A stretch of 8,920 nt of DNA, from contig CBFIHP010000052.1 of assembly GCA_965662355.1 (NCBI GenBank), positions 1 to 8,920 of the forward strand. Reading direction: 5' to 3'. Positions within the stretch are counted from its first letter, which is position 1, and each line of letters opens with the position of its first letter. Below are positions 1 to 5,622 of the stretch, one piece after another. A program made the translations under genes and the position numbers. The stretch is from GCA-2683825 sp965662355 (GTDB taxonomy: Bacteria; Planctomycetota; UBA1135; GCA-002686595). The notes beneath the pieces are model-generated. The model had not been told where the DNA came from. It worked only from the letters and a program-made list of their open reading frames with translations, and searched no databases.

Positions 1-2
1 GG

Positions 3-146
3 CCGGGGGGCCGGCAGCTTCAGCGGCAGCGCGGGTGGGGAGGAGATCAAGAAGACCCCTTTGGAGCACCTATACTCGGAGACGGGGTCTTCGACCTCGA
101 TCCGATGTTCTCGACGGCGGTCGAAGGAGTCGTCGGGGCGCAGTAG
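3..146 (+). CDS. Possible C-terminal end of an upstream gene (partial)
   Basis: An open frame runs in from the left window edge and stops at TAG 144-146. Its last ~30 codons, reading roughly DPFGAPILGDGVFDLDP then MFSTAVEGVVGAQ, look like ordinary protein and mostly end in G or C. The first ~15 codons (PGGRQLQRQRGWGG) look less natural. A second frame starting at base 1 is also open to 219 and begins with a plausible Gly/Ser-rich stretch (GAGSFSGSAGGEEIKKTP), so either a frameshift or the wrong frame is possible. No family is recognised and the start lies outside the window. From 147 to 328 no gene is seen; that stretch is the leader of the sulfatase gene, and I find no convincing -35/-10 pair in it. 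Confidence 0.25.
   Translation, partial: PGGRQLQRQRGWGGDQEDPFGAPILGDGVFDLDPMFSTAVEGVVGAQ
61..77 (+). repeat. 17-bp direct repeat, left copy
   Basis: TTGGAGCACCTATACTC matches TTGGAACACCTATACTC at 5094-5110 in the same orientation with one mismatch. Neighbouring bases do not match. The two copies bracket the sulfatase, the 124-bp unit and the metal genes. Confidence 0.4.
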
Positions 147-312
147 GGCACGGGTTGCCCGAATGCGTGGCCGTAGCGTCGAAAGACGGGAAGGCGGGTA
201 CTTGGCGGAGGTCCTTTGAATTGCCTATCCTCCGCCTTGAACCTCGCCCCTAAGACCTGCTTGGGCTCGTCGCGGCCGTGGAGTTCTCGCACACTCAATC
301 GATATCACTCAC

Positions 313-319
313 GAGAGGA
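313..319 (+). promoter_or_regulatory. Shine-Dalgarno site of the arylsulfatase gene
   Basis: GAGAGGA lies 9 bases before ATG 329. It is the clearest ribosome binding site in the window and fixes the sulfatase start at the first ATG, which is also the start that gives a signal peptide. Confidence 0.6.
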
Positions 320-328
320 TAGCACAGC

Positions 329-2716
329 ATGAAAGCTCAGTGGAGTCTACCGATTTGCATCGGCTCAATTTGCATCGGCTCAATATCCTGCCTGGCAGGC
401 ACGACCCTCCAAGGTTCCATGGCCGACCTGGATCGCAACCACTTGCCGATCCCACGACCGACGGCCACGCCCATCACCGCGATGGATGCGCGCGACGCGA
501 CGCAACCTCCGCGCTTCGAGGTCAAGGCTCCCGAGAACGCACCGAACGTCGTGATTGTGCTGATCGACGACATCGGCTTCGGCGCGGCGAGCACCTTCGG
601 CGGCGGAATCCACACGCCGACCCTCGACCGCCTCGCGGACGGCGGGTTGCGGTTCAACCGCTTCCACACGACGGCGCTCTGCTCGCCGACGCGCGCCTCG
701 CTACTGTCCGGCCGAAATCACCATGAGGTCAACGTGGGCAGCGTGATGGAAGTTGCCACGGGTTTCCCCGGCAACCAGGGCGAGCGCCCCACCGACGCGA
801 AGTACTTCGCCGAGACGCTGCGCTACAACGGCTACAGCACGGCCGCCTTTGGCAAGTGGCACGAAACGCCGACCTGGGAGGTTTCCGTCTCCGGGCCCTT
901 CTTCCGTTGGCCGACGAACTCGGGCTTCGACAAGTTCTATGGCTTCATCGGCGGTGAGACCAACCAGTGGGATCCGGTCATCTTCGACGGTGTGACGCAA
1001 GTCGAGAAGAAGGAAGACCCGGACTACCACTTCACGACGGACATGACCAATGAGGCCGTCGAATGGATCATGTTCCAGCAAGCGATGACGCCCGACAAGC
1101 CCTTCATGGTCTATTACGCGACGGGCGCCACCCACGCGCCGCACCACGCGCCGAAGGAATTCATCGAGAAGTACAAGGGCAAGTTCGACAAGGGCTGGCT
1201 GGCGTACCGAGAAGAGACGTTCGCCCGCCAGAAGGCCCTGGGCGTCATCCCGGCGAACACCAAGCTCGCCCCCATGCCCGACGACATCCCGGACTGGGAG
1301 TCGCTGAGCAGCGACGAGAAGACGCTCTACGCGCTGCAGATGGAGGCCTTCGCGGGCTTCGCCGAGCACACCGACCGCGAGGTTGGCCGCCTCGTCGACG
1401 CGATCGATGAGATCGGCGTGCTCGACAACACGCTGTTCATCTACATCATGGGCGACAACGGCTCGAGCGGTGAAGGTGGCTTGACAGGGACCTACAACGA
1501 GCTCATCCACCTGAACGGCATCTTCGACGCCGAGACGACGGAGAGCATGCTGGCGCGTGCCGACGACTGGGGAGGCCCCGACTCCTTTCCCCACTTCTCC
1601 TCCGCTTGGGCAGTGGCGACGGACGCACCCTTCACCTGGACCAAGCAGGTGGCCGCCGACTTCGGGGGCACGCGCAATGGCATGGTGATGCACTGGCCCG
1701 CCGGCATCCGCTCGAAGGGCGAAGTCCGTGACCAGTGGCATCACGTCAACGACGTGGCCGCCACCGTGCTCGAGGCGACGGACCTGCCGCACCCCAAGAC
1801 CGTCAACGGTGTGAAGCAAACGCCGCTCTCCGGCGTGAGCATGCTCTACGCCGCGGACGACGCCACGGCCGAGGGTCGCCACAAGACACAGTACTTCGAG
1901 ATGTTCGGCAACCGTGCCATCTACCACGACGGCTGGTTGGCCCGCGCCATCCACCGCGCGCCGTGGCGCGACGCTCCGGAACAGACGCTGCAGGAGGACC
2001 CCTGGGATCTCTACAACATCGAGGAGGACTTCAGCCTAGCCAACAACCTGGCCAGCGCGATGCCCGACAAGCTGGAGGAGATGCAGGCCCTGTTCGAGAA
2101 AGAGGCCATCGCCAATCACGCGTACCCCCTTGACGACCGTCTGTACGAGCGTTTCAACGCGTCGATAGCGGGACGCCCCGATCTCATGGGTAGCCGCACC
2201 GAGCTGACGCTGGCCGAGGGCATGACGGGCATCCTCGAGAACTGCTTCATCAACGAGAAGAACAGCTCGAAGACCGTCACGGCTAACGTCAGCTTGAAAG
2301 GGAACGACCGCGGCGTCATCCTCTGCCAGGGAGGCAAGTTCGGCGGCTGGGCCATGTACATGGACCAGGGCAAGCCGGCGTACACCTACAACTGGTTCGG
2401 CCTCGAGAGCTACACGGTGACCTCCCCCGAGGCGCTCCCGGCCGGTGAGGCGGAGATCAAGCTCCAGTTCGACTACGACTACGAGGCCAAGGGCTTCGGC
2501 AACGGAGGCGTCTCGACGCTCTACGTCAACGGCAAGAAGGTCGCCGAGGGTCGCGTGGACCGCACCCAACCCGGGGTCTACTCAGCGGACGAGACTGCCG
2601 ACGTCGGCCAAGATGATGCGACGCCTGTCGCGAGCCAAGTCTTCGAGAACTCGAAGGATTCGGTGTTCACTGGCTACGTGAAGCACGTGAAGATCGAGAT
2701 CCCCGAGCGGAAGTAG
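329..2716 (+). CDS. Exported formylglycine-dependent arylsulfatase, Pseudomonas AtsA type with C-terminal extension
   Basis: Hydrolyses sulfate esters in the periplasm or outside the cell, on an unknown substrate. The 795-residue protein starts with a hydrophobic signal region (residues 7-24) containing a tandem ICIGS-ICIGS repeat. The alkaline-phosphatase-fold catalytic domain spans about 70-600. Metal ligands are D80/D81 (LIDDIGFG) and D376/N377 (MGDNGSSGEGG). CSPTR at 118-122 is the Cys-type sulfatase signature whose C118 becomes formylglycine. K176/H178 (GKWHETP), H269 (THAPHH) and K439 (TWTKQ) complete the site. Order and spacing follow the Pseudomonas aeruginosa enzyme (D13/D14, C51, R55, K113/H115, H211, D317/N318, K375, from memory), so it is predicted active. 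The region ~625-795 is a beta-rich jelly-roll-like extension (GGWAMYMDQGKPAYTYNWF, STLYVNGKKVAEGRV) seen in ~780-residue bacterial arylsulfatases. No formylglycine-generating enzyme is encoded here. The gene appears monocistronic. Product class is near certain; substrate is not. Confidence 0.96.
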   Translation: MKAQWSLPICIGSICIGSISCLAGTTLQGSMADLDRNHLPIPRPTATPITAMDARDATQPPRFEVKAPENAPNVVIVLIDDIGFGAASTFGGGIHTPTLDRLADGGLRFNRFHTTALCSPTRASLLSGRNHHEVNVGSVMEVATGFPGNQGERPTDAKYFAETLRYNGYSTAAFGKWHETPTWEVSVSGPFFRWPTNSGFDKFYGFIGGETNQWDPVIFDGVTQVEKKEDPDYHFTTDMTNEAVEWIMFQQAMTPDKPFMVYYATGATHAPHHAPKEFIEKYKGKFDKGWLAYREETFARQKALGVIPANTKLAPMPDDIPDWESLSSDEKTLYALQMEAFAGFAEHTDREVGRLVDAIDEIGVLDNTLFIYIMGDNGSSGEGGLTGTYNELIHLNGIFDAETTESMLARADDWGGPDSFPHFSSAWAVATDAPFTWTKQVAADFGGTRNGMVMHWPAGIRSKGEVRDQWHHVNDVAATVLEATDLPHPKTVNGVKQTPLSGVSMLYAADDATAEGRHKTQYFEMFGNRAIYHDGWLARAIHRAPWRDAPEQTLQEDPWDLYNIEEDFSLANNLASAMPDKLEEMQALFEKEAIANHAYPLDDRLYERFNASIAGRPDLMGSRTELTLAEGMTGILENCFINEKNSSKTVTANVSLKGNDRGVILCQGGKFGGWAMYMDQGKPAYTYNWFGLESYTVTSPEALPAGEAEIKLQFDYDYEAKGFGNGGVSTLYVNGKKVAEGRVDRTQPGVYSADETADVGQDDATPVASQVFENSKDSVFTGYVKHVKIEIPERK
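353..382 (+). repeat. Perfect 15-bp tandem duplication in the sulfatase signal peptide
   Basis: ATTTGCATCGGCTCA occurs at 353-367 and again at 368-382 with no spacer and no mismatch. It is in frame (codons 9-18) and doubles the pentapeptide ICIGS, lengthening the hydrophobic core by five residues without disturbing the gene. Perfect identity suggests a recent slippage or duplication event. Confidence 0.9.
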
Positions 2717-2762
2717 CGATCGAGCCGCCGAAGGGCGTTGGTGCTTGGCTCGCTACGATTCA

Positions 2763-2795
2763 TGCACCAGCGCCTCGGTCCGCGGCGTTGGTGCA
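2763..2795. terminator. Hairpin downstream of the sulfatase, possible terminator
   Basis: TGCACCAGCGCC (2763-2774) pairs with GGCGTTGGTGCA (2784-2795) around the 9-base loop TCGGTCCGC. The 12-bp stem has a single G-T wobble and lies 46 bases past the sulfatase stop. No T tract follows, so it is not a classical intrinsic terminator, but position and strength suit a transcript-end or mRNA-stabilising structure. A second copy of the right arm, GGCGTTGGTGC at 2734-2744, could pair with the same left arm, giving two mutually exclusive hairpins. Confidence 0.35.
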
Positions 2796-2831
2796 CGGAT
2801 CGTACCGAGCGTCACCGAGTCCGTCGGGTGG

Positions 2832-2955
2832 TCGTTACCGAACCAGGTTTGTCGCCGCACACTCCCAAGGCATAAAGGTGACGCGGAGCGGTGCCTCGAT
2901 CTCTCGTTGGGCGAAGGGTTGCGGGTGTGTTGCGATAAACCTGGTTCGGTAACGA
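2832..2955. mobile_element. 124-bp MITE-like unit with perfect 19-bp inverted terminal repeats
   Basis: TCGTTACCGAACCAGGTTT at 2832-2850 is the exact reverse complement of AAACCTGGTTCGGTAACGA at 2937-2955. The match continues inward at lower identity (about 14 of the next 20 bases), as usual for transposon ends. The 86-bp interior encodes nothing convincing. The unit sits between two convergent genes, 115 bp after the sulfatase stop and 35 bp before the last base of the minus-strand gene ending at 2991. Immediate flanks (GTGG on the left, TCCC on the right) show no target duplication, although CCGTCGGGTG (2821-2830) and CCGACGGGTG (2977-2986) are similar. I do not recognise the IS family. It could instead be a long-range RNA or cruciform structure serving both convergent transcripts. 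Confidence 0.5.
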
Positions 2956-2990
2956 TCCCTACAACTGTCCGATCATCCGACGGGTGATGC

Positions 2991-4055
2991 TCAGAAATGG
3001 CGAATCAAACCCAGCACGAACCCTCGGTCGATGTCTTGGCTGCCGCCAAGTGGGAGCTGATACGCGCTTCGGACCTCCCAGCTTCCGGTGACGTTGTAGT
3101 TGATTCCGAACAGGAGTGCGGCTGTGCTGCGCCCATCGTCCTGACCATCGACCACCGTCCGCCCCGTCAGCTCCAGGATGCCGCTGGTCAAGCCAGGCAG
3201 GGAGTGGCTTCCTGTGTGGTCGTGATCATGCTCGGCAGCGTTGAATAGACTAGGGGTTAGGAAGGAATAGGCGAGAGCGCCATTGTAGAAGACCTCTGCG
3301 TCACCTGAATCAACCCCGTGTTCTGTCCCAGCCTGCAAACTCGCCTGGAGCCAGTGCCCAAGGTCGAACCACGCTGACAGCGAAGGTGCCAAACCGACTT
3401 CACCGCTTCCCAATCCTTTGCTCTCCTCCCCACTCGGGAAGGCAACCTCAAGGTTCGCCGACAGTAGGAATGTCTCAGCGTCCACAAGGAGTACCCGTGG
3501 CGCAATCGCGAAATCACCGACACCGGACTCGGAGCTGGCACCGTCGGGGTCAAGCTGGACATAGGGAACTTCGAGAACTACTCCAATCCTGCGGGTTACG
3601 GCGTACTCAAGTTCGACCTCCAGTTCCGTCTCGTTTTCGTCGGGTCCTGTAACCGTGCGATAGTCCAGGAACAGATCCCGGCCGAGAAACGCAGGCTCAA
3701 GGCTGAACAGGTGAACGAAGGGAGTCCCTCGCCTGCTTAAATGGTTGTGGGGCCAGGCTTCGAGCCAGGACCGCGTTAGGTCGATGCCAAACGGTTCTGG
3801 ATAGCCCTCCGGAATGAACTGCTGATCGTCGTCTGCTCTTCTCTCGCGCGTCTCAACCGAAGACACGTCATGGGGACTTGCCCAACTCGCGAGCTTCGTG
3901 TGAGGGAGGATAAGCTCGGGTGGTCCTTGATCTCTCCAACCTTGGTCGGGGGCTCCTGTTTCTCCGCTGCGCGTGTCGGTGGCGGCGCAGCTCGCGAGGG
4001 CAAGCGAACCAACTTGGGCGAGCCGGACGGCGACTGCGCGATACCACGGGTGCAT
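2991..4055 (-). CDS. Outer-membrane beta-barrel-like protein, probably linked to metal efflux
   Basis: Unnamed 354-residue envelope protein. The chosen start is ATG 4055 (MHPWYRAVAV), because a signal peptide follows directly (MHPWYRAVAVRLAQVGSLAL, then ASC). LASC at 20-23 also fits a lipobox, so lipid attachment at C23 is possible. A longer frame from ATG 4211 adds 52 residues without signal-peptide character, and neither start has a clear Shine-Dalgarno. From ~130 onward alternating hydrophobic strands recur (ELEVELEYAVTRRIGVVLEV, LLSANLEVAFPSGEE, LQASLQAGTEHG, AALLFGINYNV), ending in GLIRHF. A terminal Phe is typical of Bam-inserted barrels. The pattern resembles phenol-degradation MetA-type (Phenol_MetA_deg) transporters. 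A His/Asp loop, EHDHDHTGSHS at 275-285, suggests metal binding. It lies downstream of the His/Cys-rich small protein on the same strand, so a metal role is inferred from context. Lower GC than the neighbouring enzymes suggests separate acquisition. Confidence 0.8.
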   Translation of the reverse strand: MHPWYRAVAVRLAQVGSLALASCAATDTRSGETGAPDQGWRDQGPPELILPHTKLASWASPHDVSSVETRERRADDDQQFIPEGYPEPFGIDLTRSWLEAWPHNHLSRRGTPFVHLFSLEPAFLGRDLFLDYRTVTGPDENETELEVELEYAVTRRIGVVLEVPYVQLDPDGASSESGVGDFAIAPRVLLVDAETFLLSANLEVAFPSGEESKGLGSGEVGLAPSLSAWFDLGHWLQASLQAGTEHGVDSGDAEVFYNGALAYSFLTPSLFNAAEHDHDHTGSHSLPGLTSGILELTGRTVVDGQDDGRSTAALLFGINYNVTGSWEVRSAYQLPLGGSQDIDRGFVLGLIRHF

Positions 4056-4267
4056 CGAAGTGGCCGTTTGAATTGGTACGTCGTCGGGAGTTTCCCCCGC
4101 ATCACGAAGATATCTGGGGTCGCCGATTAGCCGCAGCGGACCGGCCAGGCCGGGCTGCGAACAAGGAGATTGCGTACGGATAGCTGGAGAAGAAGCAGTG
4201 GGGAGAATCATTGGGCACCAAGCGGGGATTGTCGTCGCGATTACATCGAAGCCATGCGTGGGCGGCC

Positions 4268-4342
4268 TAGGGCTTAGCTCGCCCTATCACTGCTGACAAA
4301 CTGTGTCAGCAGGCGTCGTAGCGGCCTCCTTCCCGAGGCCGC
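4268..4342. promoter_or_regulatory. Three consecutive stem-loops between the two minus-strand envelope genes
   Basis: Within 75 bases three perfect inverted repeats follow each other. TAGGGC/GCCCTA (4268-4273, 4281-4286) has a 7-base loop. CTGCTGACA/TGTCAGCAG (4290-4298, 4304-4312) has a 5-base loop. GCGGCCTC/GAGGCCGC (4321-4328, 4335-4342) has a 6-base loop. The third begins 33 bases past the stop of the small His/Cys protein (read on the minus strand) and could end its transcript, although no T run follows. The second could be a dyad operator (CTGACA...TGTCAG) for the gene below, or a second RNA hairpin. The structures imply separate control of the two genes, not one simple operon. Confidence 0.45.
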
Positions 4343-4375
4343 GAGCAGGTCGTTCTCGAAAAGAGAGGACCCTGG

Positions 4376-4801
4376 CTAGGCTTCGTGCGGCGGCGACTGC
4401 TTGGGCGCGTACAGGAAAACGGCGATCCCTATTCCGTCCGCGTGGGAGCGCAAAGAACCGGTTTGCTCCGAGGCGGCGGATACGGCAAGCCGGACCGATT
4501 GGGCGTGGAACAAGGCTGTGCGCTGCTTGCTCAGGAGGACAACGGAGCAGTGCTTCGAATGTCCTTCTTCGTTAGCGGCGGCGCAAAGCGCGGGCGCACT
4601 AGAATCTTCGCCCCCATTCGTCGAAGCACTGGACGCCCCGTGTTCGTGATCGCCATGCACCAGCTCTCCGTGGACCGGACAGAGAACATGACGCACCATC
4701 GCACTGTGAGCCGCAGCAAACACTTGGGCGATGAGAAAGCAGGACAGCAGTATCGCCCCGGCTACCCTCGATGCTCGTATTTCTGTTCGTGAATCCCGCA
4801 T
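4376..4801 (-). CDS. Small exported His/Cys-rich protein, probable periplasmic metal-handling protein
   Basis: 141 residues from ATG 4801; a GTG at 4813 would add four residues. The ATG is preferred because AGGG lies just ahead of it. Residues 13-31 form a signal peptide or membrane anchor (VAGAILLSCFLIAQVFAAA) with a likely cleavage after AAA. The exported part is rich in soft-metal ligands: C41-P-V-H44, H49, H52, H54 (VHGDHEHG), C73, and H81-S-K-H84-C85. A second hydrophobic stretch near the C-terminus (GIGIAVFLYAPKQSPP) ends in the APKxSPP motif that I recall from small proteins preceding CzcCBA/Cus-type efflux genes, similar to DUF2946-like proteins. No enzyme domain is visible. It is followed on the same strand by the beta-barrel-like gene, across a gap of about 320 bp containing three stem-loops. 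A metal-binding periplasmic role (Cu, Zn or similar) is inferred, not shown. Confidence 0.7.
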   Translation of the reverse strand: MRDSRTEIRASRVAGAILLSCFLIAQVFAAAHSAMVRHVLCPVHGELVHGDHEHGASSASTNGGEDSSAPALCAAANEEGHSKHCSVVLLSKQRTALFHAQSVRLAVSAASEQTGSLRSHADGIGIAVFLYAPKQSPPHEA

Positions 4802-4863
4802 TGCGCCCTGCACGTCTAACCGTCGCTTCGCTATTCGTCAAGTACGGCGTATATGGTGGCGTG

Positions 4864-4902
4864 AATCTACCGGAATCTGACGTTCGCAGTCAACGGTGTC
4901 AA
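4864..4902 (-). promoter_or_regulatory. Candidate promoter for the small His/Cys protein
   Basis: On the minus strand TTGACA (4902-4897) is a perfect sigma-70 -35 box, followed after 17 bases by the weak CAGATT (4879-4874). An overlapping alternative is TTGACT (4893-4888), 18 bases, then TAGATT (4869-4864). Either would place the transcript start about 60-70 bases before ATG 4801. A TGAC-N7-GTCA dyad lies inside the spacer region. Planctomycete promoters are poorly defined, so confidence is low. Confidence 0.3.
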
Positions 4903-4979
4903 TCCCGAAAGCCCGAAAGGTACGGAAACTCAGCCGAACTCTATCTCGTTGAGAATCAGCAACTTGTGACTCGATGACA

Positions 4980-5150
4980 ATGGCCTCCATGGCCGAGATC
5001 TACCCGCTGCAAGTGCTACTCGCGTCAGTCGCTGGCTGGATGAACAGGCGACAAGGCGAGATCCTCGAGTATCTCATCGAGGAAAACCGCCGCTTGGAAC
5101 ACCTATACTCCCGCGCGGCGAGTACTGAGCGCGGCTACTTCCCGAGGTAG
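4980..5150 (+). pseudogene. N-terminal remnant of an integrase-type (rve/DDE) transposase
   Basis: A 56-codon frame from ATG 4980 (or 4989) reads MASMAEIYPLQVLLASVAGW and then MNRRQGEILEYLIEENR. This is the characteristic N-terminus (PLQVLLAxVAGWxNRxQxxxxEYLxEENR) of a family of ~350-residue transposases with a C-terminal rve integrase domain. The complete protein should continue with a VLKEQL-like segment, a basic region, helix-turn-helix and DDE domain. Here homology ends after codon ~37 (about base 5090). The final codons (SRAASTERGYFPR, TAG 5148-5150) overlap the end of an opposing gene fragment and are probably not native. The protein cannot be functional. No good Shine-Dalgarno precedes it. 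It marks an old insertion or recombination boundary. Confidence 0.7.
5094..5110 (+). repeat. 17-bp direct repeat, right copy
   Basis: TTGGAACACCTATACTC, one mismatch from 61-77. It lies exactly where homology of the transposase remnant (…EYLIEENR) is lost, so it coincides with a rearrangement boundary. Confidence 0.4.
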
Positions 5151-5434
5151 AGTTCGTCGTTGGCCTTGGAGCCCTTCCAGAAGAGCGTCGGATTCGTCGT
5201 GCCGTGGTGCGCGATGTCCGAGAGGGGGAAGCGGTCTACCGAGAAGCGCAGCACGCCCGGTGGGAGGTCGGCGAAGAACGCGCCCGTCTTTCTCGCCTCG
5301 ATCCGAGGGTCGCCGCGTGCGTGCCGCCAGACGCCGTGGCCGAGTTCGACGAGCTCGCTGACGTAGTAGATGTGTTGGGTGCTGGAGGTGGTCGCCTCGC
5401 TGACCGGTGCGTCATGGCGGTCGACCGCATGCAT
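5135..5434 (-). CDS. Hypothetical protein, probably a C-terminal gene fragment
   Basis: 99 residues from ATG 5434 to TAG 5135. Codon use is strongly GC-ending throughout (GTC AGC GAG CTC GTC..., GCG TTC TTC GCC GAC CTC), so this was under coding selection. The protein reads as a globular piece: TQHIYYVSELVELGHGVWRH, then FFADLPPGVLRFSVDRFPLS, ending ANDELYLGK. No signal peptide, no Shine-Dalgarno and no family that I recognise. The open frame continues upstream to 5704, but beyond ~5445 it is antisense to a transposase end and loses coding character. The simplest reading is the 3' end of a larger gene whose 5' part was removed at about 5435-5445. Its stop sits inside the tail of the upstream transposase remnant. 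A short intact gene is the alternative. Confidence 0.45.
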   Translation of the reverse strand: MHAVDRHDAPVSEATTSSTQHIYYVSELVELGHGVWRHARGDPRIEARKTGAFFADLPPGVLRFSVDRFPLSDIAHHGTTNPTLFWKGSKANDELYLGK

Positions 5435-5442
5435 GGTCACGG

Positions 5443-5574
5443 TCGAGAACTCACTTGTCGCTCGACAAGGATCCGCCCGAGACGAGGAACGTGGAGCCGC
5501 CCGAGAACGGCGAGATCCGAGCGGTGCCCCAGGTCGGCGGGCTCCATCACCGGTACACGAGAACGGCCGCGTGA
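5443..5574 (+). pseudogene. C-terminal remnant of a second integrase-type transposase
   Basis: Frame 5443-5574 reads SRTHLSLDKDPPETRNVEPP then ENGEIRAVPQVGGLHHRYTR and TAA, stop TGA 5572-5574. The blocks SRTHLSLxKDxPxxR and VGGLHHRYxRxAA are, to my knowledge, the hallmark C-terminus of an integrase-core transposase group (…YYHxSRTHLSLxKDAPEPR…GGLHHRYERRAA). Only about the last 43 of ~350 residues remain, and no catalytic residue is present. The group with the PLQVLLAxVAGW N-terminus, represented by the fragment at 4980, usually ends in GGLLRYYxRxAA. The two fragments are therefore probably from different elements, not one transposase with an insertion. Its stop lies 48 bp from the end of the subtilase gene. 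Confidence 0.7.
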
Positions 5575-5622
5575 GCGCCCGGATGAGTATTGAGGAGGGA
5601 CAGGGCGCTCGGAGAGCCTCCC

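Noticed and set aside
701..1954. A 417-codon minus-strand open frame opposite the sulfatase
   Set aside because: Antisense shadow of the sulfatase catalytic domain; Val/Arg/His-rich without recognisable motifs.
2745..2987. An 80-codon plus-strand frame across the inverted-repeat unit
   Set aside because: It runs through a hairpin and both arms of the 19-bp inverted repeat, has no Shine-Dalgarno and no protein-like composition.
4303..4792. Several plus-strand frames of 80-135 codons opposite the His/Cys-rich gene
   Set aside because: The minus strand carries a signal peptide and ordered metal ligands; the plus frames are Arg/Gly-rich shadows.
4904..4919. Tandem CCCGAAAG x2
   Set aside because: Only two 8-base units in a GC-rich leader; no array and no evidence of function, so not treated as a repeat family or CRISPR.
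4980..5574. One transposase interrupted by an insertion
   Set aside because: The N- and C-terminal signatures appear to belong to different transposase groups, and the missing ~270 residues are not present on either side of the middle fragment.
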